DNA of 64,000 bases from JAGNHB01 sp964436005 (GTDB taxonomy: Bacteria; Acidobacteriota; JAAYUB01). Made by a program: the position numbers and the translations under genes. Below, one piece after another: positions 8,552-17,270 of the stretch (positions are counted from its first letter, which is position 1; every line of letters starts with the position of its first letter). Location: positions 1 to 64,000 of the forward strand of contig CAYTBK010000003.1 of assembly GCA_964436005.1 (NCBI GenBank), in the 5' to 3' direction. The notes beneath the pieces were generated by a model. It ran no database searches and was not told where the DNA came from. It saw nothing but the letters and a program-made list of their open reading frames with translations.

Positions 8552-9691
8552 TCAGGCGGCGGAAGGCTCCTTCAGCCGAACCCGGAAGAGCAGCGCGGCG
8601 GTCAGCAGCCACAGCAGGGGAGCCAGGCGGAACGCCGCGACGATGCCGAACGCGTCCGCCGCCAGGCCCATGAGGCCGTGGGCCAGGGACAGCGAGGCCT
8701 GGACCGCCACCATGATCCAGACCGTCAGGTCCCGCCACTCGTCGGGATAGGCCCGGCCGACCCCCGCCAGCAGGAGCGGAAAGCAGGGGCCGCACAGGCC
8801 GGCCAGCGGCAGCAGCCAGGGGGAGTGCCACTGCCCCGCCAGCAGGGCCAGCGTGGCCAGGCCCAGGGAGAGCCACAGGGCCCGGCGCTCCCACCGCCGG
8901 GGGACCAGGACGGCGCTGGCCAGCCGGGACAAGGCCAGCAGGCCGAAGAACCCCGTCAGGCAGACGGCCCCCTGCTCCCGGGTGAGCCGCGGCCCCGCCA
9001 GGACGTAGGAGACCAGCCACATGGAGCAGAGGACCTCGCCGGCCGCGTAGCTCCCGAAAATGGCCAGCACCGCGGCGTGCCGCCAGGGGCGGCCCGGCGG
9101 CGCGGCGCGGACCGCCACCGGGACGACGGGTTCGGACCGTCGGCGGCGGGTCAGCAGCACCGCGTCGGCCAGCGCCACCGGGGCCGCGACGGCGAAAACG
9201 GACTGCCAGCGCCAACCGCCGCTGAGGATGGCCGTGGCCGCCAGGGGGGCCAGGAGGGAGCCCACCCCGTACATCATGTGCAGCCCCGACAGCATCCGCC
9301 CCAGCAGGGCCGCCGGCGTGCCGCGGATCACCAGGACGTTGCTGGCCGTGCCCAGCATGGTGATCGTCCCGCCCAGTACGGCGGCGAAGCCCAGCAGGGC
9401 CGGGAAGCTGCCGACCAGGGAAGCCGCGAGGCAGGTCGCCATGGCCAGCAGGGAAATCCCCCGGGCCACCGCCACCTCCCCGTACGCCCGCAGGAGGGGC
9501 GTCAGCAGGATGGCGACAGGGATGGAAGCCACCTGCCCCACCACCAGGAACAGGCCGACCCGCCCGTAGGTGACGCCCATCTCGCGGGCGATGACGGGCA
9601 GAAGGGGGCCGCGGGCGTTGTCCACGAACGCCGAAACGAACAGCAGGAGAAACCCCGCCCCGACCAGTGTCCAGTCCAGCGAACGTTTCAC
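8552..9691 (-). CDS. MFS transporter
   Basis: 379 residues with about twelve hydrophobic segments and a central arginine-rich loop (about 183-200), the usual 6+6 layout of the major facilitator superfamily. The second half has shorter helices. A charged loop containing G-R-V-G-L-F follows the first helix and may correspond to the MFS motif A region. It starts with GTG, 12 bases after the pssA stop, with GGGGATGGC as ribosome site, so it is almost certainly co-transcribed with pssA. Substrate unknown; the pairing with phospholipid synthesis hints at a lipid or amino-alcohol solute but that is only inference. Confidence 0.85.
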   Translation of the reverse strand: MKRSLDWTLVGAGFLLLFVSAFVDNARGPLLPVIAREMGVTYGRVGLFLVVGQVASIPVAILLTPLLRAYGEVAVARGISLLAMATCLAASLVGSFPALLGFAAVLGGTITMLGTASNVLVIRGTPAALLGRMLSGLHMMYGVGSLLAPLAATAILSGGWRWQSVFAVAAPVALADAVLLTRRRRSEPVVPVAVRAAPPGRPWRHAAVLAIFGSYAAGEVLCSMWLVSYVLAGPRLTREQGAVCLTGFFGLLALSRLASAVLVPRRWERRALWLSLGLATLALLAGQWHSPWLLPLAGLCGPCFPLLLAGVGRAYPDEWRDLTVWIMVAVQASLSLAHGLMGLAADAFGIVAAFRLAPLLWLLTAALLFRVRLKEPSAA

Positions 9692-9703
9692 GCCATCCCC
9701 GGT

Positions 9704-10330
9704 TCAGAGTTTGGGGATGCGGACCCGGCTGATCATCAGGGAGCCGGAAATCGCGTACAGCAGCACCAGGGGGTGCAGGGCCAGGCCGGCCGCCTCGACT
9801 TCCCCCAGCCACAGCCTTTCGTGCAGGGCGCCGGTCCAGGCGGCCAGCAGGAGGAGGCAGACGAGCAGCAGCGAGGTCGGGATGGGCGTCCCCTCGAAGT
9901 GCTTCACCTTGTCGCCGCCGGCGGAAAGCGTCTCCGCGGTGATGTTGTAGCGGGCCAGGCGCGACACCCCGCAGGCGACGAAAAAGACCAGGACCAGGCG
10001 GTCGGCCGGGCTCTGCATGCCGCAAGCGTAAGCGAGCATGGCCGGGGCGACCCCGAAGGAAATGACGTCGGACAGGGAGTCGAGCTCCCGGCCCATGGCC
10101 GACGCTTTCCGGCGCCACCGCGCGATCCGGCCGTCCAGGATGTCGAACACGAAGGCGGCCGCGATGAGGCCGCCGGCGAGGTAGATCTGCCGGACGGCCC
10201 CCGTGCCCAGGTAGGTCATGGTCGAGAGCAGGGCGCCGGTGCCGCAGGCGGCGTTGGCCAGCGTGAACCAGTCGGCGAGATGGAACTCCCGGATCATGGA
10301 GAATCTTTTGGTTGGGCCTGATGTGGGCAT
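9704..10330 (-). CDS. pssA: CDP-diacylglycerol--serine O-phosphatidyltransferase
   Basis: CDP-alcohol phosphotransferase of the PssA type, making phosphatidylserine from CDP-diacylglycerol and serine at the inner membrane. The full D-x-x-D-G-x-x-A-R-x8-G-x3-D-x3-D motif is present (about residues 63-88 of the chosen 208-residue product). A phosphatidylserine-type S-D-V-I-S-F-G-V-A-P segment follows. Six or so hydrophobic helices. The start is uncertain: ATG at 10330 is used; ATG at 10297 (just before the conserved N-terminus) or 10411 are possible. No Psd is in the window. Lead gene of a pair with the MFS transporter. Confidence 0.9.
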   Translation of the reverse strand: MPTSGPTKRFSMIREFHLADWFTLANAACGTGALLSTMTYLGTGAVRQIYLAGGLIAAAFVFDILDGRIARWRRKASAMGRELDSLSDVISFGVAPAMLAYACGMQSPADRLVLVFFVACGVSRLARYNITAETLSAGGDKVKHFEGTPIPTSLLLVCLLLLAAWTGALHERLWLGEVEAAGLALHPLVLLYAISGSLMISRVRIPKL

Positions 10331-10658
10331 GATGCTGTTCCACCTTTTTCCAGTCGTCCGCGGTCGGGATTCTCGCCCCCTCCCGAGGTCTTCGCAGATC
10401 ATTGACTGCAAATGAATTATTCAAAATCGGCGGGAATCCCGCCACGCTGCCGCCAAAGGCGAAGGTAGCCGGAAAAGGGGCAGAAAGCAAGGAAATAGAA
10501 GGGAAGCCGCGTTCCGGAACCCGCCGGCGTCCTTCCCGGTTCGGGGAATGCGAAACGCCCGTGAACATTTGCCTCCGATTGGTCGTAATATCCGAAAATT
10601 GAGGAAAATACCAGCCGCGCCCGGGCTTTTCCATCGACGGGCCGTTGCAGGAGGACAC
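10331..10658. other. intergenic region between divergent pssA and serine hydrolase
   Basis: About 330 bases, locally AT-richer around 10400-10430. It must hold divergent promoters for pssA and the serine hydrolase gene. TTGA-type hexamers are present on both strands but I found no -10 at good spacing. No gene supported. Confidence 0.35.
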
Positions 10659-12200
10659 ATGACGAAGAAACGGTTGCTTTTCGTGCTGGCGCTGGCCCTG
10701 GTCGCCGCCTTGACGGCCGTCCGGGCCGGAGAAACCGACCCGGCCCTCGTTCGGAAAGTGGAGAACGGCCTGCTGCCGGATCTCCAGATCGGGCCGGTGC
10801 CGCCCCAGAGCCTCGAGGCCCGGATGAAGGCCTGCCAGGCGCCGGGGGTGAGCATCGCCGTGCTGCGGGATTCGCAGGTCGAGTGGGCCAAGGGCTATGG
10901 CCTCCGGGACGTCCGCTCCGGGGCCCCCGTCACGCCGGAGACGCTTTTCCAGGCCGCCTCCATCACCAAGTGCATGGGCGCCGTGGTGGCCTTGCGGCTG
11001 GTCCAGGACGGAGTCCTCGACCTGGACCGGAACGTCAACGACTACCTGAAACGCTGGCAGGTGCCGGACAACGAGTTCACCAAGGTGGAGAAAGTGACCC
11101 TCCGCCGGCTGCTGAACCACACCGCCGGCCTGAACGTCCACGGTTTCCGAGGGTACGCCGAAGGGGAACCGGTGCCCACCATCATTCAGGTGCTGGAAGG
11201 CGTTCCGCCAGCCAACAACCAGCCGATACGCGTCGTCCGCGTTCCCGGCACTTCCATGCAGTACTCCGGCGGCGGGTACACGATCCTGCAACTCCTGCTG
11301 GAAGACGTCACCGGGCGGTCGCTGCCGGACATGGTGGCCCAGTACGTCTTCCAGCCCGCCGGCATGACCTGCAGCTCCTTCTGCCTCGCCTCGGCCGGGA
11401 CACTGGCCGAGAATGCCTCCCTGGGCCACAACGACAAGGGAGAGGAGTTCAAGGGCTACTCCTTCCTCCCCGGCGGCTCGACCTGCTGCGAGCTGTGGAC
11501 CACCCCCACCGACCTGTGCCGGTTCGTGCTCGCCGTGCAGAAAGCCCTGCGCGGCGAACCGGGCGCCATCCTCTCCCGCGAGATGGCCCGGGCCATGACG
11601 ACGCCGGATGCGGGCCGCCCCTGCGGCCTCGGGTTTTTCATCGTCAAACACGGGGACGAGATCTACTTCAACCACGACGGAGGAAACGTCGGGTTCAACA
11701 GCCGCTTCATCGGATCCCTCGACCAGGGATTCGGTTTCGCCGTCATGGCTAACTCCGACAACGCCTCCGGCCTGATCGAGGAAGTCTCGCTGGCCGTGAC
11801 CGGCGCCTGCGGCCGCAGTTGGGAAAAGCCGATCTGCTATCCGGACGCGGCCGCCCTCCTCGCGGATTGCCGCCAGAAGCGAAAGGCGAATCCGGACGAC
11901 CCGCGCTATGGCGAAAACAGCCTGAACCGGCTGGGATACAAACTGCTCACGATGGGCTACCCGGAAACCGCCGGTGGGGTGTTCCGCCTCAACGTGGAGT
12001 TCTGCCCCCGCTCGGCCAACGCCTGCGACAGCCTGGCCGAGTTCTGCGAACGCCAGGGCGACCGGGCCAGCGCCGTGAAATACTACCGCCAGGCCCTGGA
12101 ACTCCTGGACAAGTACCCCGAACCGAACAAGGGGTACGCATCCAACCGGGCCGCCACCATCGAAAAAATTCGGAAGCTCGAAGGGGAAACGGGCAAGTGA
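10659..12200 (+). CDS. exported serine beta-lactamase-fold hydrolase
   Basis: Class C beta-lactamase/esterase-like serine hydrolase (PF00144 type), 513 residues. Signal peptide at about 1-23. Catalytic S-x-x-K is S101-I-T-K104; the Y-x-N equivalent is Y202-S-G; the third motif is H-D-G-G at about 339, the usual H-x-G replacement of K-T-G in non-lactamase members. Residues about 395-505 form a C-terminal helical extension with a TPR-like pair (C-D-S-L-A-E-F-C-E onwards), common in bacterial peptidase or esterase homologues. GGAGG is 6 bases before the ATG; an upstream in-frame ATG at 10548 is rejected. Substrate unknown: peptide, ester or D-amino-acid-containing compound. Followed closely by a small exported protein. 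Confidence 0.9.
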   Translation: MTKKRLLFVLALALVAALTAVRAGETDPALVRKVENGLLPDLQIGPVPPQSLEARMKACQAPGVSIAVLRDSQVEWAKGYGLRDVRSGAPVTPETLFQAASITKCMGAVVALRLVQDGVLDLDRNVNDYLKRWQVPDNEFTKVEKVTLRRLLNHTAGLNVHGFRGYAEGEPVPTIIQVLEGVPPANNQPIRVVRVPGTSMQYSGGGYTILQLLLEDVTGRSLPDMVAQYVFQPAGMTCSSFCLASAGTLAENASLGHNDKGEEFKGYSFLPGGSTCCELWTTPTDLCRFVLAVQKALRGEPGAILSREMARAMTTPDAGRPCGLGFFIVKHGDEIYFNHDGGNVGFNSRFIGSLDQGFGFAVMANSDNASGLIEEVSLAVTGACGRSWEKPICYPDAAALLADCRQKRKANPDDPRYGENSLNRLGYKLLTMGYPETAGGVFRLNVEFCPRSANACDSLAEFCERQGDRASAVKYYRQALELLDKYPEPNKGYASNRAATIEKIRKLEGETGK

Positions 12201-12244
12201 CGGGCCGGGTCCCCCCGGGTGCCCTACGGAAAAGGAGAAAACCG

Positions 12245-12610
12245 ATGAACAGACAAGCACGTTGCGGGCTCATCCTCGCCATGGCGCTCATGGCTTTCGG
12301 TTCCGCGGCCAGGGCCGACCAGTTCGCCCTGCTGGCGGACGAGGAGCTGGAGAAGAAAGTGGACGCCTTCGTCCAGGTGGGCATGGAACTCCGCTTGTAT
12401 TGCGCCCCCTGCGAAGATCGGGAATGGGAGAAAACCATCGTCCGGGAAAAGGAGATGAAGGGCGGCCTGATGGTCAACGGACAGCTCGTCGACCTTGCCT
12501 ACTGCTACGTCAAGGTGGGGGGGAAATGGAAGAACCTGGCCATGCACCTCCACTTGAAACCTTCGGACGTGCCCAAGTTCCTCCCCAAGGACCTGCCGGA
12601 AAAGAAATGA
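12245..12610 (+). CDS. small exported protein of unknown function
   Basis: 121 residues with a clear signal peptide (cleavage near A-R-A, about residue 24). The mature part is acidic at its start and lysine-rich at its end, and holds a C53-A-P-C56 pair plus a later single Cys. Its middle is beta-rich (G-G-L-M-V-N-G-Q-L-V-D then Y-C-Y-V-K-V-G-G-K-W). AAGGAG lies upstream of the ATG at 12245; the longer frame beginning at 11819 is the shadow of the upstream gene. It lies 44 bases after the serine hydrolase and is probably co-expressed. No family recognised; a periplasmic metal- or redox-linked role is possible from the CxxC. Confidence 0.7.
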   Translation: MNRQARCGLILAMALMAFGSAARADQFALLADEELEKKVDAFVQVGMELRLYCAPCEDREWEKTIVREKEMKGGLMVNGQLVDLAYCYVKVGGKWKNLAMHLHLKPSDVPKFLPKDLPEKK

Positions 12611-12644
12611 CGGCCTGACCAGGCGCAACGGGTCGGACCTGAAT

Positions 12645-12684
12645 TGAAAAAGGGGCGCCGGACGTTTGACACGCCCAGCGCCCC
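12645..12684 (-). terminator. rho-independent terminator of the large exported protein
   Basis: Stem 12652-12658 with 12678-12684 (7 bp, GC only) followed on the minus strand by TTTTT. It lies some 50 bases beyond the stop of the minus-strand gene that ends at 12736, in the convergent gap. Confidence 0.6.
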
Positions 12685-12735
12685 GTCCTCCCCAGCCAAA
12701 AACCGGACCTGGCCTCCGGGGAAGGCAGCTGTCCC

Positions 12736-15495
12736 CTACTCGGGGATCAGTTGGCCGCCGTTCACCAGGGAATAGGTTTTTCCGCCCAGGTAGCCATTGG
12801 CGCTCTTACTGCTGTCGTAGTAGACGTTGCAGCCGTTGCCGACGATGTTGGCCACCGAAGTGCCCGAGATGCCGGCCGCGTCGCTCAGCGTGGCCAGGTG
12901 GGAATTCGCGGTGACGGTCCAGCTGCTGGAGGAGTCCAGCGTCAGGCCGACGGTCTTGCCGGTGTTGGCGGCATCGATGGCGCCGGTCAGGCTGGAGCTG
13001 TTCTGCAGGGTGGCCGCCACCGAGCTCGAGGAATCGATCTCCATGTTGCCGACCAGGGCCTGCCCGTCGGCGTTGAAAGTGACGGTCCCACCGCTGGAGC
13101 CCCAGTCGCCGGTGCTGGCTTTCAGCAGAACGCCGGAAACCGCCGAGAGCTCCGCCCCCGAGACGTTGATGGTGGCGGCGGCGTTGGTGACGTAGAACAG
13201 GGGCCCCACGGCGGCCGTGAAGGAGCCGCCGTCCACCGTGAAGGTGGCCGACCCCGAGATGGTGGACATGCTGTTGAACATCATCACGCCCCGGCTCTTG
13301 GCGGCGTAGAGAGTCGTGTCGGTGATGGTGATGGAGTTGCTGCCGTCGATGACTGCGCCTTCGGAGCCCTCGGCGGTGATGGTGGCCCCGGTGACCGAGA
13401 CGACGCCCGTCGAGTAGATTCCGGGCGAGTGGATGCCGGTGGTGACCATGGTGCCGCCGGTGATGTTCAGCGTCCCCCCGCCGAAGTCGGTGGCCAGGGC
13501 GGCGCCGCTGCCGCCTTCCGTGTAGATGTCGACGTCGTCGAGGGTGATGGTCCCGCCGTAAGTCACGTCCACGCCGTGGGCGTTCCCGCCCGTGGCGTAG
13601 ATCGACCCGTGCGACATGACGGCCGTCGAGCCGCTGCCCGTGGCGAACAGGCCGTTGGCGCCCGAGCCGGTGGTGACGATGGAGCAGCGGGAAAGGGCGA
13701 CGTCGGCGGAGGAGTTGACCAGCACGCCGGCATTGAGCCCGACCTGGCTGCTCTGGTTGGTGTCCGAGGAATTCCCGGAAGTGGTAATGATGGAACCGGC
13801 AAGGGTGAAGGAACCGGAATTCGTCACCTTCACGCCGGACAGGTCCTGGGTGGAAGAAGAGAAGATTTCCATGGCATCCACGACCGTGCCGCCGCTCTGG
13901 CTGTAATTGGTGGAGGTGACGGTCCCCGCCCCGAAGGTCAACGGAAGGCCGTCGTCGTCCCAGTACTGCACGGTGACGCTGGAGGCCGCCCCGGCGTCAA
14001 GAAAAATGAATTCGGACTGATACCCCGCCCCCGCCGCCACCTGCGGGAAAATGACGGGAGACGGCGCCGCGGCGTCGGAGTGGGCCGTGGGAAACGTGGC
14101 GAACAGGTATTCGCCCCGGGAGTTCAGGAGCGAACGGATGGTGAGCGCGGCGAAGGGGGAAGCCGAGGTGATGGAAAGGATCCCCGTGAAGCCGGAGTCC
14201 AGGCCGCTTTCGAACAACTCATGGACATACTTGGCTTTATGGCCGTTGGCGGGGATCGTGAAGGTCGCCGGGTTCGGGGAGACGGTGGTCAGCGCCTGGC
14301 CGTCCAGGCCGAGGGCGGTCAACGTGACCGTCATCTCGTCGGCGCCCAGGGCCATCCCCAGCCCGTCCACGCCGTTCAGGACCGCCCCGGCCGAAGCGGA
14401 TGCTCCGGCAACGGGGTAGACCACACCGAGCCCCGTGTCGTGGCCGCCGGTCATGTCCACGTAGATCCGGGCCTCGTTGCTGGCGACCGTCGACGGCACC
14501 CCGGTTTCCGCCGTCAGGATTCCGCCGGCGACATAGCCGAAGACCGCCAGCCCCACCGGCGAGTAGCCCGAAGTGGGTTCGACCTTGACCCACCCCATCA
14601 CGACCTGGGCAGGCGCACCGTTCGTGACCAGCCGGAAGACCCCGTTGGCCGGAACCGTGTAGCTGAACTGGGAGGCCGTGGTGACGCCATCCGCCAGGGT
14701 GACCGGCAGCGGCGAACCGCTGTCGTCCAGGAAGAAAATGGTGCCGGATTCCGATGCATCGGACGTGTTCATCAGGATCAGGTTCGTCTGGTACCCTCCG
14801 CCGTCGGCGATCTGCGGGAAATACAGATCGGTGGAGGCCTGGTCGGAAGTGAGGTCGGCGACAGGCGTGCTGGTGAAGAGGTATTCCGAACGCTGGTTGA
14901 GCGTGGAACGCAGGGCCAGGATGGAAACAGGCTGGTCGCTGGAGATCTCGAGAGTCCCGAACCCGTACGCCGTGGCAAAGTTCTGCGGCAGCACGAACCC
15001 GGGGGAGAACTCGTCCACGTACTTGGACAGGTGGCCGTAAGCGTTCACCTGGAACGTTCCGGAAGCCAGAAGGTTGCCCTGCAGGTCACGCAACTGGAGG
15101 GTGACGGTGGCCGTCGAGGCCCCCGCATTCACGATGGCCAGGCCGGTGTTGATGTCGATGGTTCCGGAACCGGAGGCGACATCGTTGCGACAGTCGACGA
15201 AGATCCTCGCCGCCGTGGTGGGAGGCGATGCCGGCACTCCGATTTCGCTGACGACGACGCCGTTCTGGGTGATGCTGAAAACGGCCGTCGCATATGGGGC
15301 CGCCCCCGTGTTCGGGGTGGCGGTCGTGTACCCGACCACCAGGTCTCCGCTGGTTCCGATGCTGGAGGCGCTGACCGCCCCGCCGTCGGGAAGAGCGAGA
15401 TCGACATGGATGGGGCGGAACGCCGCCGCGCCCGGCAGCAAGCCGGCCGTGCACGAGACAAACGCGAAGAGGAACACCAGCTTCCAGACTGTCAT
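12736..15495 (-). CDS. large exported beta-helix-like surface protein
   Basis: 919 residues, predicted exported (signal peptide about 1-25, ending near A-A-A). The N-terminal half carries two copies of a beta-sandwich-like unit (about 30-330 and 330-560): each has an A-R-I-Y/F-V-D segment, a G-H-x-x-K-Y-V-x-E-x-F motif and R-S-x-L-N-x-R-x-E-Y-L-F. The C-terminal half (about 565-915) is a series of short Ser/Thr/Gly/Val-rich repeats typical of parallel beta-helices, as in adhesins and autotransporter passengers. No transmembrane barrel or LPXTG-like sorting signal is visible at the C-terminus. ATG at 15495 has GGAGG 6 bases upstream. Probably a surface or secreted adhesin-like protein; function unproven. 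Confidence 0.75.
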   Translation of the reverse strand: MTVWKLVFLFAFVSCTAGLLPGAAAFRPIHVDLALPDGGAVSASSIGTSGDLVVGYTTATPNTGAAPYATAVFSITQNGVVVSEIGVPASPPTTAARIFVDCRNDVASGSGTIDINTGLAIVNAGASTATVTLQLRDLQGNLLASGTFQVNAYGHLSKYVDEFSPGFVLPQNFATAYGFGTLEISSDQPVSILALRSTLNQRSEYLFTSTPVADLTSDQASTDLYFPQIADGGGYQTNLILMNTSDASESGTIFFLDDSGSPLPVTLADGVTTASQFSYTVPANGVFRLVTNGAPAQVVMGWVKVEPTSGYSPVGLAVFGYVAGGILTAETGVPSTVASNEARIYVDMTGGHDTGLGVVYPVAGASASAGAVLNGVDGLGMALGADEMTVTLTALGLDGQALTTVSPNPATFTIPANGHKAKYVHELFESGLDSGFTGILSITSASPFAALTIRSLLNSRGEYLFATFPTAHSDAAAPSPVIFPQVAAGAGYQSEFIFLDAGAASSVTVQYWDDDGLPLTFGAGTVTSTNYSQSGGTVVDAMEIFSSSTQDLSGVKVTNSGSFTLAGSIITTSGNSSDTNQSSQVGLNAGVLVNSSADVALSRCSIVTTGSGANGLFATGSGSTAVMSHGSIYATGGNAHGVDVTYGGTITLDDVDIYTEGGSGAALATDFGGGTLNITGGTMVTTGIHSPGIYSTGVVSVTGATITAEGSEGAVIDGSNSITITDTTLYAAKSRGVMMFNSMSTISGSATFTVDGGSFTAAVGPLFYVTNAAATINVSGAELSAVSGVLLKASTGDWGSSGGTVTFNADGQALVGNMEIDSSSSVAATLQNSSSLTGAIDAANTGKTVGLTLDSSSSWTVTANSHLATLSDAAGISGTSVANIVGNGCNVYYDSSKSANGYLGGKTYSLVNGGQLIPE

Positions 15496-15806
15496 GTCAG
15501 CCTCCATGGATAGTGTGATTTTGCCATATCCCCCTGCCCCCGCCTTTCCACAGGCGCAACCCGATTCTGTTTTCATGGTGGACCCGATACTTTAAGGAAT
15601 TGTGAGGAGAGGGGCGTATTTTTGTAAAAGTTGTGTTAACCGCAAAACCAGCGGACGACACGATTCTCCGGGACGCCGTCGCCGCCCGAAGGGCCGGGAA
15701 TATTGCAGGCTGGGGTCAAACCGGTATACAATTTATCCGTACACCAGAAACAAACGGTCACCCGCCCCCGGGAGACAGCGAAACCGATCCGAGGGAACGA
15801 CAGCGC
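15496..15806. other. divergent intergenic region, exported protein / histidine kinase
   Basis: About 310 bases between divergent genes. It contains a plausible plus-strand promoter (listed separately) and AT-rich stretches near 15580-15650 that could hold the minus-strand promoter (a TTTACA hexamer is seen on the minus strand, with no good -10). No gene supported. Confidence 0.4.
15703..15732 (+). promoter_or_regulatory. sigma70-like promoter of the histidine kinase
   Basis: TTGCAG at 15703-15708 and TATACA at 15725-15730 (spacer 16) or TACAAT at 15727-15732 (spacer 18). It lies about 75 bases upstream of the chosen start of the kinase gene. Confidence 0.4.
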
Positions 15807-17270
15807 ATGCAAGAGAACTCCCCCAACCTGGCCGGGGACGAAGAACTGTTCGGCGACTACGCCTACGGGATGGACCTGGAGCGCCAGTGCCGTCCCATCG
15901 CCCTGCCGGTGGCCATCGTGGCGGCGTTCGCCTGGATTCCGTTCGCCTTCATCGACCTTTACCTGTACCCGGGGAACAGCCTGGTTCTCGCCCTGCGTCT
16001 GGGGCTCAGCGCCGTGGGGATCTGCGCACTGGTTCTCCTGGCTTTCCGCCGGGTCCGAGAGTTCTGCCGCCCCGTCCTGCTGGCGGTATTCGCCTACATG
16101 AACCTTTCCGCCGCGGTGATTCTCGGCCTGGTTTCCGGGGACCCCATCTATTTGGGCGGTCTGTCCATCATCATTATCATGCTGCCCATGGTCCCCCTGG
16201 GGCGGAAATGCACTCTGTCGCTGCTGGGGGCGACGGTGGCGGTGTTCGCCGCCACCGGCATGGCGAACGGCATGTCGTTCGACACCCCCCAGAAGGCGTA
16301 CGGGCTGGTCAATTTCATCGAGGCCATCCTGATCACCATAGTGGCGGCCATCTTCCTGGAGCACATCCGGCGGGCCAATTTCAGGGCCCAACAGTCCCTG
16401 CAGCTCAGCAATATCCAGCTCCAGAGAATCCACCTGAAGCTCATGGAGGCCAATCTGGCCATGGAAACGGCGGCCCGCGAACTGCAACGGACCAATGAGG
16501 AACTCCGCCAGGCCAACGAGCAGAAGAGCACCGTGATCGGCGTGGCGGCCCACGACCTGAAGAACCCCCTGCAGGTCGTCAGCGGTTTTTCGCGGTTGCT
16601 GCGGCGCCGGATCAGGGCGGACGCCAAGGCGAGCGAGCAGATCGAACTGATCATCAGTGCCTCGGACAAGATGGTGAAACTCATCGACGAGCTTCTCGAC
16701 ACGGCCGTCATCGACACGGGCCACCTGAAACTGGTGATGGACGAATTTTCGCTGGCCCCCCTGGCCGAATCGGTGGTCGGCCTGAACCGCCCGCTGGCGG
16801 AGCGGAAGGGCCAACCCCTCGCCCTGTACGTGGGCGGCGACTGCCTGGTCAAGGGTGACAAGCTGAAACTTCAGCGGGTGATGGACAACCTCGTGAGCAA
16901 CGCCATCAAGTTTTCGCCGCCCGGCTGTCCCATTGCGGTCCGCATCTGCCACCGGGGCGAAACCGAAGTCGCCTTCGAGGTTCAGGACCGCGGGCCGGGA
17001 CTGTCAGAAGGGGACAGGGACCGGGTCTTCGGCCGATTTCAGCGCCTCAGCGCCCGGCCCACGGGCGGAGAACACTCCACCGGCCTCGGGCTTTCCATCG
17101 TCAAGGACATCGTGAATCTGCACCAGGGAATCGTGGAAGTGGAAAGCGAGCTGGGCAAGGGAGCCACTTTCCGTGTTCGCCTGCCCGCGCTTCCCGGACC
17201 CGACAGTCTCCGGCTGCCTTCCGAGAGGGAAGCCGACCGCACCTACCCCGGCCAGTTGCCGTCGGCCTGA
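15807..17270 (+). CDS. membrane sensor histidine kinase
   Basis: 487 residues. Six transmembrane segments fill about residues 30-205, then a coiled coil (about 210-240), a HisKA domain with H-box A-A-H249-D-L-K-N-P-L, and a HATPase domain with N-box N-L-V-S-N-A-I-K-F-S (about 361), G1 D-R-G-P-G-L and G2 G-L-G-L-S-I-V. All kinase motifs look intact. The integral 6-TM sensor has almost no periplasmic loop, so it probably senses a membrane or intramembrane signal. The start at 15807 is preceded by GAGGGA; longer upstream frame (15633) lacks support. No response regulator adjacent: an orphan kinase. Its 3' end overlaps the 3' end of ymdB on the other strand. Confidence 0.88.
   Translation: MQENSPNLAGDEELFGDYAYGMDLERQCRPIALPVAIVAAFAWIPFAFIDLYLYPGNSLVLALRLGLSAVGICALVLLAFRRVREFCRPVLLAVFAYMNLSAAVILGLVSGDPIYLGGLSIIIIMLPMVPLGRKCTLSLLGATVAVFAATGMANGMSFDTPQKAYGLVNFIEAILITIVAAIFLEHIRRANFRAQQSLQLSNIQLQRIHLKLMEANLAMETAARELQRTNEELRQANEQKSTVIGVAAHDLKNPLQVVSGFSRLLRRRIRADAKASEQIELIISASDKMVKLIDELLDTAVIDTGHLKLVMDEFSLAPLAESVVGLNRPLAERKGQPLALYVGGDCLVKGDKLKLQRVMDNLVSNAIKFSPPGCPIAVRICHRGETEVAFEVQDRGPGLSEGDRDRVFGRFQRLSARPTGGEHSTGLGLSIVKDIVNLHQGIVEVESELGKGATFRVRLPALPGPDSLRLPSEREADRTYPGQLPSA

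Noticed and set aside
8493..12260. 1255-residue minus-strand frame spanning pssA and the serine hydrolase
   Set aside because: Overlaps two real genes on both strands and has low-complexity Pro/Arg/Gly composition; no domain.
12751..15513. 920-residue plus-strand frame over the exported protein
   Set aside because: Antisense shadow of the minus-strand gene, Gly/Arg/Asp-rich without any domain or ribosome site.
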